Shown here: piece by piece, positions 21,450 to 33,510 of the stretch
Position numbering within the stretch: position 1 is the stretch's first letter
Layout: each line of letters starts with the position of its first letter
From: Sarocladium kiliense
Taxonomy: Eukaryota; Ascomycota; Sordariomycetes; Hypocreales; Sarocladiaceae
Length of the DNA stretch: 64,000 nt
Assembly: GCA_030734395.1 (NCBI GenBank)
Contig: JAUZTG010000029.1
Location: forward strand, 2,480,001 to 2,544,000
Direction: 5' to 3'
Made by a program: the position numbers and the translations under genes
The notes under the pieces: model-generated
Database searches by the model: none
Told to the model about the DNA's origin: nothing
The model's input: only the letters and a program-made list of their open reading frames with translations

Positions 21450-23334
21450 GATGTCGTGTGAAGTTGGTGTTTTGTTAATGAAACGGTTTCGAGAAAGAAG
21501 GATCGTGTAAGACTTGGCTCGGCAAGTGTATGAGAGAACAAGCTCTTTGGAAAAGAATGTAGTTGAAGAGTGTTGTTGGCTGCTGAAGAGCAAGAATGAG
21601 GGCAACTAGGCCACTTGAGAAATGAATGTGAAGTTGCTTGTGAAGAAAGAGAGAAAGTAACCGATCAAAGAACAACGAGCAAACCTCCAGAGGGCAAGAC
21701 GCGTGAGGAGAGGAAGAGAAGAAAGAATTCGTAACCAGATGAGAGTGAAGAGATATATATCACTTCAACACCGCCTCCCGGCAAGGGCTTGTAGTCGCCC
21801 AGGATAGACCCCAGGCGACTAGGGGGTTGAAGCCTCTTTCGCTTACACTGACTGACTAACCTGCCAGGCACCCTAGGCCAAGGCGTCTGTTGCCCATTGT
21901 TTACTCAACTCGAAACCGTCAGCGTGGTGTTTATGCTCCCGCTAAACAATTCCGCAACTACCGATTGGCAGCGGGTACCGACACTGCTAGTTGATTCAAG
22001 ATCGTGGGTCAGGAACACACCACCCTTGGGCCTCTGGCTGGAAGACCGCATCGGCCACGAAACGGCTGGTGCTCCCCTTCAATCAGCGATAGCCCTGGGC
22101 CTGTCAGTGGGAGCTCAGGGTAAGACGAGGATCAACGACGTGATCGACTCTCGGGAGGTTGCTCTCGATGCAGCCTCTCATCAGCCCCTTGTCCTTGCCT
22201 CCATCAACCCATCATCACCACTGCATCTTGAAACCCACGGACAAACTGCCCCCACAGTTCCCTCCAATTGTCAGCCCAGTCCCCCATCTCTTCGTCTCAA
22301 GTTTATTTGACAGCCCCTGTCCATGCACGTAGAGCCTCCTCGACAATCCCAGTGCCACGGTCATCCTACATGCCACTTGGCGCGCCAATGATAGCGATCG
22401 AGTCTTATGATCCTCGCCTGCGCGGGGAGTCGTTACGCGCGCATCATGAAACACCAAGGGAAGAAGGGATGGACCTCTTAGAGGGTGGGTTGGGCCAGGG
22501 GTGGGAGGTCGTATCCGGCGGGTGCCGAGGATGATAGGCTGTCGAACTGCTTATGAAGTGTCCGTCCGGCTAGAAAAACATTCTGGTTCTTATCATAGCG
22601 TTGACTTCGCACTCTTCAACGTGGCCATCATGAAAGTGAGGGCCTTCGCACTAACCACCAGCATCTTTTTCCAAATCCTAATGCTTAAGCTTATTACAAA
22701 GTCAAAGTATTGAGACTTCCCAATACCGTCGGGATTGCCACTGTTTCCTCCCCTCTATGCACCTCTGCCGCAACCCCCTGTCGCCTAGAACAATTTCCCC
22801 TCTAATCTCCTCAATCCTCGAGCTCGAGCCCTTGAACGGGTAGGAAACGAGTCATTGATAGCTGACAGATGCATTGATTGCTTGATGGATCATTCCATAT
22901 CGTTCCATGATCACATCTCATGTCATCTAAGCGCGAGTCAAGACTACGTATCGGTAGACAAGGATCAATGTTTGGCAGCCATGGTTTGGTGGAAAACAAA
23001 AACGATCATGTCTCTTGAAAGCAAAGGACTTCAATCTTCAGGATAACCCACGCTCGGCTTTTGCAACCCTATTGCCCGCCACATACCATGAAAAGTGGCA
23101 ACGTCTCCTGTTAAGCAAACATGCTCGAAGTCTCCTACTCTCCGCCGATAGTCATACTACCTAGTCCACAAGTCCCATTCATGTAAACAGCGATCAACGA
23201 AAACGTCCCTCATACCATACAATGCAGCAGAAGAAATCATACATGTATTTGGCCTGGCCACAGCCGCCTCTCACTCAATAAGCCACCCGTGATTTGATGG
23301 ATCCTCAACGATGACGACGACGCCGACCCGCCTT
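21450..23334. other. Intergenic, AA9 promoter side
   Basis: About 1.9 kb from the AA9 start to the stop of the Reb1-like gene. It holds the AA9 leader, a TATA-like run, and otherwise no supported gene; the plus-strand frame at 21897-22310 lacks any recognisable content. Confidence 0.5.
21753..21760 (-). promoter_or_regulatory. TATA-like run upstream of the AA9 gene
   Basis: ATATATAT lies about 300 bp before the AA9 ATG, which would imply a long leader. Assigned by motif and position only. Confidence 0.3.
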
Positions 23335-26137
23335 CTAGGCAGGGCTAGGCGAAACCCTTGCTGGCACATCCTCCATATCATCCATGACGCTGTCAGAGGC
23401 TGGCTCGAGGGGCAAGTTCGGTTCCAGCGACGCATCCTTGTCGTCAGAAGACTTGAATTTTCCCGATCTCTTCTTCTTGCCGCGGAGTTGAGACTCGTCA
23501 ATCTCGTCGTCAACAACAGTAACTTCGGGTAGCGCGGCAGGGTCCATAGGCTCCTGTGACAGGTCCTCAATAGGGTCCTGACTTGGCTCGATAGCTGACT
23601 TTTTGCCCTTTTTGCTCTTCTTCGACTTCTTCTGCGGCGCCTCCATCGTTGCGGCCTCCAGAGCTTGGGCCGCCTCGAAGGCATCAGCAGCAGCCAAAGG
23701 CTCGACAGCTGCAGCGGCAATCAGAGCCGGGTCGATTTGCATTTCCTGCGCGAGCGTCGCCACCGAGGCTGCCCCCGCTGGCCCCTCGTCATCAGAGTTC
23801 ATGACGAACTCTGCACTAAGTTGGTTGGGATCATTCTGGGAAGACGGGTGCGCCATCGCTCCACCTGTGCTCGAGAGCCGTGATAACAATTCACGCTCCT
23901 CTTGCACGTCATACAATGAGTCGTCGTCAACAGAAGGAAGGCCACCATCCTGCTCATAGCGATGGATAAGCTCCTGTGCAATGTCACGGACAGTCTTGGA
24001 GTCGTGCCCCGGCACGGTTTGCTTGAGGCGTGTCCACAACAGGTACTGAGTTGGCCGCTTGTACTTGGTTCGGAATTGCTTGTCGATAAGCTTCTGCCAG
24101 GGGATCTTTGATTCCGTACCGGCGGCGGTCCCTTGGATGGCAAGAACCAGACGGTATCGCTCTGTCTCCGGCATGTCGTGCAATTGGCGGCGCGCCTTCT
24201 CCAGCTTGAAAGTAATCTGGGAGTTGGGCTGCAATGATTGGACTTTGTCCTTGCCATTGGTTTTCAAGTTCATTGCTTTCCACTTCGTAATGCATTGCAG
24301 GCGACTGCGAGTCCTGTCCATGCGCTCACTAATGTTCTGCCAGTCAATAAGCTCCTCGTATGACTTCTTCAGCAGCTCGCGATCGGGCTGAGATCGGCGC
24401 AAGTCGTCAATAGCCTCAGCAGCTTCAATGAAGTATTGAGTCAGCCGACTCTCTTCCTCCTCGGTCCAGGCATCTTTGCGTTGCCGGTCTCCACACACAA
24501 TGTAGTTGCGGTAGCGGTCGCGAATGTCTTCGGGGTGTCGGTTGATGAGACCCGCAATCTGTGACCACTTTGTTCCGTGAATGTCGATCAGGTAGCGCAG
24601 CTCTGCCTCCTGCTCAGGGGTCCATGTACCTCGCGCGACAAAGTTGTGGAAGTTCTTGCGAGTAACGTTGATAATCTTTTGTCTGTATCGGTCTGGACAC
24701 TTTTCGAAAATCATGTCCCAAAGCTGACGGTGTTCCTCTCCAGCGGTAGTGCCTCCAGGAGCGTGGATCATCTGAACGTGTTAGTATGTATTGTGTAGTA
24801 CGGGGACAAGTAAAGAATACCTCATTGACTTCATGCTGCGTCTTTCCGCTGTCGTCTCTATACTGTTCAACTGCCTGCCTGATGCCATCAAGCTCGAGAT
24901 CTGAGAATCGTCCCTGGACAAAGCCTTCTGCCTTTGCTCTGCGTGGGCGCGGTGCAGCCTCACCGTCTTCGCCGTCTGAAGCGCCATGCATGGAATGCGC
25001 CAGCTTCTGCCGACCTTTCGACTTGCGGTTTGCTGGCTTAGCGCGTCGAGGCTTGGGAGGCGCAGCTGACGGTGATGGCATGTCCCACATGGCATCTTTG
25101 CCGACATCATCGTCTTCTGGGGCGAGGTCGGCGGAGGGTTGCTCGAAGAATGTCGGCTTGGCCTTCTTGGACTTGGCTGACCGATGCTGCCTTGGAGATA
25201 CATCAAGGGCCTCAGCAACAGGAGCCTCAGTAGCGGGTGCGGGTACGGGTTCTTCCATCACCGCTGTCGGTACTTCGTAATCCGCCGTGTGGCCAACACC
25301 GTTGGCGTGGCCGTTCATGTGCTCGTTGAACGCCTCGATCGCCAGGCTTGCGACGTCCATCTCATTGCCCTGTGGCTGGACTGACGCGTCGTCGATGTCC
25401 ATGGTAGCAGTAATATCAGTTTCGGGCTCTGCGCGAGCGCCGCTGGATGTGGCTGGGATGCGCTCATCATCCTCTCCATCTTCTTCGACGAGGTCGTCCC
25501 CGGTCGCGTCGATAGATCTTCTCTTCTTCTTCTTGCGCTTACCGCCGGAACCATCTGTGCTTGTTCGCTTCCTCTTTGCCTGCGTTGGAGATGGCATCGA
25601 ACCGAGCTGCTCGGCGATGGCTCTGGCCTCCTCGTCAGCATCGAGGGTTCGGTCGGCGATGGGCAGCTCCTGCGCGTCGTCGTCTGCAGGGAGGCTCGAT
25701 GCAGGATCGAGGTCCGCATGCTTGTCCTTCTTCGACTTCTTGTGCTTGTTTTTCTTGTCGCGTTTATGTTTACGGCTTTCGCCATCGATGGACGATGCTG
25801 GGATCTGGCTCGCATTGGCGTCGAAGATGGCCATGTCGCCAAACCCGTCCTGGCTACCGGGTAGGCCTTCGGGATCGTAGGGATCCATCGTCGCGATGCT
25901 GTCAAAAGCTGTAGGGTGATGAATGACAACCGGGATTGATGCCGGATCTTGACTCGAGGCGAATGATGACAATTGCGCCGCTGCCTCAAGCTCGTGCGCG
26001 GCAGGCTGCGATGCAAATATTGCTTGCTTGCTGTCGGAAGACGCACCAGACGCGTGTGGTGATAGCTGGCGCTCACGGGTAGCCCAACTTAATGCCGATA
26101 GAGAATCTGACCCGAATTCCGGATCAAGAGTCGACAT
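23335..26137 (-). CDS. Reb1/TTF-I-like Myb DNA-binding protein
   Basis: Two exons, 26137-24821 and 24771-23335, with a 49-bp intron that has a perfect ACTAAC branch and CAG acceptor; 917 residues. The N-terminal half is disordered, with a Lys-rich NLS-like stretch (KHKRDKKNKHKKSKKDKH) and KRKKKKRR, then acidic segments. The DNA-binding part starts near residue 410 with GRFSDLELDGIRQAVEQY and continues with Myb-type repeats: GTWTPEQEAELRYLIDIHG (from ~487) and DAWTEEEESRLTQYF (from ~540). The C-terminus is Ala/acidic with another Lys-rich patch. Reb1 and TTF-I proteins bind rDNA and act in RNA polymerase I termination and replication fork barriers; some also act as general regulatory factors at promoters. 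That assignment rests on the Myb spacing and charged architecture. Confidence 0.85.
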
Positions 26138-26486
26138 GTAATTGGGGTTGTCGTGGGAAGATAGGCTGTCGAGGACGGAGTACCTAGCAAAAAAAACGTA
26201 GGCGCGTCTCGCTCTTGCGAGGCCATTTGCGAGTCGCCCTGCGATGCTGGTGCCTGGTATTTCAGGCCGCTACTCCTCAACCTACCGCGCCGGACTCGAA
26301 TACATTACAATAGCACGACAACAGGGGGGACTTCGACTGACACATCATTAACTTAAACCAAGATACATAGTGAATTCAAGTATGTTCGCTTGTTTTACAG
26401 AACACAATTTACATCTTCCCGCGATCCTTGTAACTTACATAACATTTCATTCACAGCCACAGCCACAAGGCTGCATCCAATTCCCT
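26138..26486. other. Short intergenic region
   Basis: About 350 bp holding the promoter of the Reb1-like gene and the 3' end of the AAA-type ATPase; nothing else seen. Confidence 0.5.
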
Positions 26487-28348
26487 TTAATACTCATCTT
26501 TGCCCTTCTTCAGGCGTACTGTGATACCATCCCGTCCGTTCTTGATCTGGTACTCACCGTCCCAGACCAAGTCCTTCGCGACCAGTTCCCGAGTACGTCC
26601 GAGGCTTTCAATTGCGGCAATGCGTTCGATGGTTTCTTCCAGGAACTCATCGAAGCCAGGCTCTGAGCAAATCTCTTGCAATGCCCGATGCATGGGAACG
26701 CTGCTCGCGCGCACGTCTGCCTGGCTGGTAATGGTAAAAAGATTGAGGCTGTCAAGGGTACGGATGAAGTCGCAGCGCGTCATGATCTCTTGAGCCTTGT
26801 GGAAAGGATACGATGGCAGGACATGTCCAATGACAGGATCGTAAGTGTGCGGCATCTCATCCTCTTTGTCGACCAACGCTTTAGCAAGAACCATTGCTGC
26901 AGACTAGAGCTTGTTAGTACCGCTGTGGAAAGGACGACTGGGTTGAGCTATGCTTACAGCCCACTTCTGTTGGTCCATCACGTCATCGTCCATCGGCTTG
27001 CCCAGGATCCAACACTGGTTGAGAAACCAACGCTTCTCAATATCCTTGATCCGCTCGCACATGCTGAGCATATCCTGGCTCTTAGCGACACGGTTGAGGA
27101 AGCTCAGTCGCCCTCCAACCCGATCGTACACTGCCTCCAACTGCTCCTGGGAGCAGTCTTCATGGAAATACCGTCTTCGGTAACGCTGCAAAGCGTCTAC
27201 CGCTTGCTGCTTTGGTAGGTCTGTCACAGCCAACACGTCCATTCGCGTGGCCAGTTGCTTGAGTCGCTCGTATACCCAATAGTCGTCCGAGTTGAAGACC
27301 ATTGTGACGAGGTTAGCCGCCGCCCACTGCTCAGCGCGCTGTTGGAGAAGCTCGATGAGGTCCCTCCCATCCTCATCATTTCGAAGAAGGTGCATCTGAT
27401 TCACGATGACGATGAGGGGCTTTCCTCTCTCGCGGCGCTTGATCATGGCAACCTTCTCCAGCTTGTTCAGGGCGCGTTCAATGTCGAGCAAAGCTGTCGT
27501 TTCCCGAGGTCCACGCTCGCTAAAATATCCGCCGATATAGTCTTCGTGGAATTCATAGTCCAGTGCTTTTCCCAGGCGGATTCGCACGATCTCTAAATCA
27601 GCATGGGCCTCAAACATGGCCACTCCATCTCCATCGATTTTGCGCATGGCCTCAATCAGCATGCTGCTCTTGCCAGTTCCCTTGTCGCCGATGATAAGAT
27701 GGTAGTGCCCGCCCTCACGGCCGTCGATAATGGCGTCCACGCGGGCCTGCTCAGGCCGGATCACCCAGTGCTCGTCTTTCCCAGCATGACTGTGGGGTGT
27801 GTCCTTTCCAATGGCAGCCAACTCCAGAACAGGGTCTCCTGGTTCAAAGGCACGCAACATCTTCCGGAGGACAAGGATCTTGTAACCTTTGTGGTACAGG
27901 TAGGCAGCCAGCGCGAAGCCGGCGCCGAGGACAACAATGGACGCGAAGGTGGTAGCAGCTGACTCTCCCATCTGCCTCAGCAGTGGATGGATCTGACTTG
28001 TTCTCTCATTTGATCCATTGGGTGATGCATTTTCCCCAGACTTGGCGTCTACTCAAGATTCATTGTCAGTCCAGTCATGTTGAGGACCATTGCGAACTTG
28101 CAAGGTGTCCCCTTGAACAACGCGCTTTTTTTGGTCGCCTGCCTTATGCAGAGCTATCGGAGGGGAATATCGCACTCTCACTCACCCGTTCTCCGAGCCC
28201 TGGAGGTCGAGAAGCGCTGGCGGCAGCCTCTGCAAACATTGACGGCCTGGCCCGGTCTGGGTGTCCCGGCACGCAGCCTCGCATTGTAACCTGCAGTGCT
28301 GACAAGCTGCTGCGCCAAGCGGCTGGGACCTTGTCCCCAGAACGCCAT
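26487..28348 (-). CDS. Mitochondrial membrane-anchored AAA-type ATPase (fungal family)
   Basis: Three exons: 28348-28186, 28048-26958 and 26903-26487; introns of 137 and 54 bp; 556 residues. The first exon is not obvious as an open frame but reads MAFWGQGPSRLAQQLVSTAG and then CRGCRQRFSTSR, a typical fungal mitochondrial presequence, and splices in frame to DAKSGENASPNG. A transmembrane helix follows at about residues 88-107 (TFASIVVLGAGFALAAYLYH). The P-loop is GDKGTGKSS at 175-183; the Walker-B-like strand is KPLIVIVNQMHLL, with Asn in place of the usual acidic residue. After the ATPase come an arginine-rich helical lid and a C-terminal winged-helix-like domain (FLEETIERIAAIESLGR). Members are annotated only as AAA ATPases; the substrate is not known. 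It is divergent from the gene at 29196. Confidence 0.85.
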
Positions 28349-29195
28349 CGTAGAGCCTTTGCAATGTCGAGATGTAGGAATTGAAACCTCAGAGTACCAT
28401 GACCAGTCACTGCTCCCACCTCAAGGTCGGGGTATGGCGGGAATGGCGCGCTATATCCTGATTGTTTGTTGCAAACCTCTTCCGAGGTCGAGACCCGTCA
28501 AAGGGATGATGCTGGCCGAGCTGAGCCCCTGGCGCCATGAGCTGGGCCCGCCATTACAGCTAACCCACCCGCTAATTAACCTTGTTCGTAGTTGGCGGCC
28601 AGTGGCTCCTGATTGGCAGGAGGCCTCAGAATCGCCCCAAATTTCGGAATGACGATCGAACAACCCAATGCAGGAGTTGTTTTCTGCGTGACTCAAATCC
28701 TGGAACAGACCAGGGCCAAGGGCATCTGTATCGACTTGTCCACATCGTCAGACTTATTCCTGACGTCATTGGTGAACATCGTATCGAAGGGGGGGTTGAT
28801 GTCACGTGACGCGTTCAATATCAACAGCTGGTTTCTCTCGAGTCCTTAAATTTGTCATGTTCAGGAGCTCAAGATCTTCGAACCATCCATTACGTGGGCC
28901 TTGTACTGCAATGGGACATATCTATGACATTCCATCCTCTTGTCTTCGAGGGACTTCTCAACAGCCAGCTCATCGGAGGGTAACATGTGATGACTCCTGG
29001 CAGCCATCGGCCAGCTGGCAGCAGTGACATGACCGTGACGTTGATGGCACAACCAAAGACGTAAACTTGTAACTCTACGGTTGCAATTTAAGCTCCCTGC
29101 ACCAGTCAATCCCCGCAAAACCGAGTCTTCACTTTCCAACTTTGTTGTGGCGATTAGACAGCTTCAGTGTCTAAACCAGCCTACAATGCCAAATC
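28349..29195. other. Divergent promoter region
   Basis: About 850 bp between the ATPase and the large gene at 29196. It contains a perfect 10-bp palindrome with CACGTG (listed separately). No coding frame is supported. Confidence 0.5.
28801..28810. promoter_or_regulatory. Palindromic E-box GTCACGTGAC
   Basis: A perfect 10-bp palindrome centred on CACGTG, the site bound by basic helix-loop-helix factors such as Cbf1. It lies 453 bp before the ATPase ATG and 386 bp before the ATG at 29196, so it could serve either. Binding is inference. Confidence 0.45.
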
Positions 29196-32100
29196 ATGCC
29201 TCTTTTCCCCACTGAGCTATCGGACTTTTGGCTTGCTGAAGGGCAGGAGTACATACGCGAAGTGCTGGCAGACAGCATCAGTAAAAAGCCTTCGGAATGC
29301 GGCTTCGCTCAGGCTGTGCAGAGGAATTTGCGAGCTCTCGACACAGATGCCGACATACATGCCGCCCTTTCTCGGTATCTTCAACGTGTTCATAGCGAGG
29401 ACCGGAGCGCGTATGATCCGCACTTACACAACCTTCTCGACAAGGCCGTGAACCAGATCTTCATACCTACGGATGTCGGCTCCAGAGACCATGAGTCAGC
29501 CCTGCTCGGTCTTGGTTTCCTGGATGCCACAGAAGCCAATCGCCTGCGGTTACTTCATGCCGCGCGTGCCAGCACTCATGGACGGCACCGTGGAGCCTAT
29601 AGAGCTAAGATTGTAGATAGGCTTCACGAGACTGCTCGCAGCTGCTACAGGTCATTCTATCTAGGCTTCAGGGTCACTGTGAGTCAACAAGACCGCACCA
29701 AGAACTGTGATGTGACTCTAAATCCTCCAGATCTTGCTCAACTACCTGGCGGCCCAAACCAGCGAAGAAGGGGTCGCTGGTCGGCTTCTGGGCTGTCTGA
29801 ACGCGTTGTTCCCTTCCTTTCTTCCCCTGGACAGCGAAGAAGACATTGATCCTGACCCGTGCTCCTGTGGCTTGCGGGAAAGCATCCGCCTTACGGTGTT
29901 CAATACCATTCTCGAGGACGGGTGGGCGATTTCCTCGCAGCAACAGGTTCTGCGAATGCGACTCCTCGACTGGTGTGGTGTTCCGCAGTACAGTGAGGCC
30001 CGGCTTGCATTGCTACGATATGCTGAGATAACCCGCAAACTGGAAGAAGTTCTGGTCGAAGTTTTCGCTGCATGCGACGAAGATGAAGACACCCTAGACT
30101 CTCCAACAGAGGACCTCTTCAACAGCATGATTGATCTGAGAATAGACAGACCTGACCGAAGCGTGTTATCTCGGGTATCTTCTCGATACAGCTCGAGCTC
30201 ATCCTCCGGACCTCAAACGGGCAGAAGCTTCGAGAATTCGGTATGCCATGAGACACATCCGCTATTCAGAGGTGTGCCTGGGCGGGAACTTTCAGCTTCG
30301 GAGACTGACGGTGCAGCCTTCTTTGGAGACTCGAATGCGTCTATTCGATCAGTTCCGGATGACATAGCACGGGATCAGTGGACTCAACATCCATTAGCAA
30401 AGGGCCTAGCGCTCAGCACAAAGGAAAAGGCGTTTCTTGGCCTCATCCTGCGCACGGAGATCTCGAGTCGGGAAATTTAGTATGATCTCGACAGCGATGT
30501 GGAAAGTTCAGACGATGGTCAGCCGTCGATCAACGTATCGACTCCCAGGCCATGGCAATTATTTGGCAGTAAGAAGACGATGAAGTCGTCGCGGAGACAG
30601 AACCCCCAAAGCCAAACCACATTACCGCTGCCAGGTATTCCTGAATCTCCTCAGCTCAACATGGTTTCGAAACCTTCGACCTTTGAAAAACTCGTCCGAA
30701 GAACACGCATCGCGCAGTATGAGGCTGCAGCCGAGGCACGAGCCCAAGCCGACGTGAATCACGACCGTGCAATGGCGGCCGCCTCTTCATCTGCACACAA
30801 GATCAAACGCCCGAAAGTTCTAAAATCACAGATCTCCAAACCTGAGTTACGCATGCATGGGAGCTTCTCTACAAGAGAGAGTCATTCATCACCGAAAGCG
30901 TACAGCATTGTCGAAGACGGCGCGTCTTCAACAAGATTTGTAGGGTATGACCATCATATGGGCAACGACATCACCGAAGTCTTTCCCTCAAAACATCCGA
31001 GAATCAAGCACACATTCGGCCTTGCTCGACCTCGGTTGTCCCCTATGGAGTACACACGCATGTACTTAGTGGAAAAGGCGATGGCGGAGCGTGAACAACG
31101 AGAGTGTGAACTGCCTGCCCCTGGTAAGCAGTGGTTCTGGACGCCATATTGGGAGAAGTTTCTTATCGTACCGCGAATACCATCGGCCATTGTCCGCGAT
31201 CGAACCTCAAAGCAAGACCTCGAGAGTCTGGAGATCGCTGCTCCATGCAATTTGGTCTTGGGGCAGAACGCAAATACAAGACAGCCTGACTCGGGTCACT
31301 GTCCACGCCTCTCTTTGCACCTCGGATCAACAGTTCCTGGCTTTCCTTCCCTCATGGATCTAGCACTTATTTCTGATGAGAACTGGGCTGGCCAGCATCA
31401 TCATAGCAATCAAAAGACCCATCAAAACCGACGCTGTGCTTCGTCTACGGAACTTGAACGCTCAGATGAAGGCAACCCGACAACGCTATCCGGTGTCGCA
31501 TCTCTCTTCAATGACATGCCATCTATGCCGCCCCCGGACTATGCGCCCCCGCCTGCTCCAAGATCCAAGCCAGGGCTGTCATCGCCGGAGATGAGTTCTG
31601 CGTCTACCTGCTCGGAGAATGCGGCAGCACCCAAGGACGATGTGGTCTCCGTCCACTCGACCAGCAGCATTGAAACCGTTGTTCACCTAAACGCATACCG
31701 AACTCAGGTGCTGGTCAAGTCATCCGAGCCAAGGGCCGCTCAAGGGCAACAGATACTGCTAGTCAATGCCAAAACAGCTCCATCTGCATCCTGTGAAGCT
31801 GACCTGCCTTCGGAGAGTGCACTGAGGAGCCTGGAGGAGATGTGTCCGGCCCCTTTAAAGCTTACAAGGAGACAGTCGCAATATTACTGCGCTGCAGCTG
31901 GACAGGATCGAGATGAGCAGCGTTCAGAAACGAGTCAGGACGGCTGGCCCAGAGCTGACAGTCCGACGATTGAAGTTTCCAACATTCGAAGTCCTCGGCG
32001 GGTTGCTCCCGACAACGAAGCACATACAATGTGTGCGATGGATGGCTCAAGCCCTACGAAGCCACTCGCTCCGAAGAATGCCTCAGCACCGCTTCCCGTT

Positions 32101-33510
32101 GCAAAGCCTCATCGAGCCACATACAAGCTCGTACCTACGGTGAAGAGACTCAGCTTCCTTGACCCTACACCTCATCGTCTGACTTCAGTGCCATTGTCGC
32201 GTGCAGCAAAGGTAGAAGCCCCTGTTGGGGTTGACGCGTCGCCTCCCCATAATCTGGCCGTGGATGACATCAGAACTCGCAGAAACCTAACTTCGCCTTC
32301 TGTTCTGTATGGACCACGAGCAACGCGCGAAGCTCGAGGCCAGATCATACCATCAGGAGTCACATGTCGCAAAGATCACAAGGCAACAGCTTCAAGTAGT
32401 CCTTCGCTTGACCCTAGCTCTGCACTGTCATACAATGCTTTCAGTCTACAAGAACGACAAGGGCCACAGCAAGCCACGATCCTCCCATCCGCGCAACACT
32501 CGTCTGTGCCGCATAGTTCTCGACAATTGTATGGGCAACCGAACTGCAACTTCAGCTTCACTACGAGGCCAGTCAACTCCTCGAACACGTCCAGCTACGC
32601 GTCCTCATCCGACGCAACACACGTCAAATCTCAGCGATGTTCGGCGACCGCCGCAAAACGTGTCGATCGCGAAACAGACTCTGCCCAGGCTGAGGATCGA
32701 AAGACGCCCCGCAAGAATGAAAACAAGGGGGGCGAGACAACACGTCGAACCCCTTCCCGACTAGCCAGTCTTTTCAGGCGTCGCAACGAGTCCGTACAAC
32801 AGGAAGAACTTACATCTCAAGTTTCAATAACGCCTGCCCCTGCTAGCCCTTGGAGGCCATTTGAGGAAGTTTCACCTGATGATGATGTGTTTGGAGCTAC
32901 ATGGATGTATGCCGATGATTACAATTGGGCCAACAACGAGGTTCTCGTTGCTGCTCGTCGCGAGGAGATGCTTGCCAGAGAGGGGCAAGGTCAAAACCGA
33001 CTACGGAGACTGTCCTTTGGTCGGACTTCTCGTCCAGATTCTGCTGGGAGAAGCGTCTCTGACCCTGTCATGCCTCCTCCTCCAGGAGGCGTCGAGATGA
33101 CAACGGAGCCCTTGGTGGACTTCCAGAACTTTCTCGATGTGATGCCCTCGCCACCACCTGACACCGAATTACCACCTATACCAAGCCCTGGGGTCAGGTC
33201 AGTATCTCGTACAGCATCTAGCCGCCCTCCGCTCGCCCCATCTGCGATCTACAAAAGCAAGAAACCCGAGGGTCTAAGTGTTGGAACAATGCCAGGGACA
33301 CCAGGAACAACCACGAGAATCAACAGTAATGCACGTAACAGACTTCGCAAGGCCAGCAAGGACTCTCTACGGTCAGCTTCGGCAGCTTCTGGCAGCGGTA
33401 GCAGCCGGCTCATGGGTGTCCTCAAAATAGGAGATCGCTCTTTCAGCCTTGGGAAAGGGGTGCGGTCAAGAGTGGATGATGGCGAACCGAGGAGTGTCTT
33501 CGAGGATTGA
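29196..33510 (+). CDS. Large uncharacterised protein, interrupted by one in-frame TAG
   Basis: Exon 1 (29196-29678) begins MPLFPTELSDFWLAEGQEY; a 52-bp intron (29679-29730, GTGAGT...CCAG) joins exon 2 in frame. The frame runs to TAG at 30478-30480 (411 residues), then stays open in the same frame for 1,010 more codons to 33510. The text on either side is continuous in style (LGLILRTEISSREI, stop, YDLDSDVESSDDGQPS). The first ~350 residues look helical and globular; the remainder is mostly disordered, Ser/Pro-rich, with one conserved-looking island (MEYTRMYLVEKAMAEREQRE, then WFWTPYWEKFLIVPRIPSAI). No enzyme motif is seen. Alternatives are two separate genes, or a 63-bp intron at 30432-30494 that would keep frame but has a weak GTTTCT donor and no clear branch site. 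Without the stop the protein would be about 1,420 residues. Confidence 0.65.

Noticed and set aside
21897..22310. 137-codon plus-strand frame
   Set aside because: No start context, domain or continuation; looks like chance in promoter DNA.
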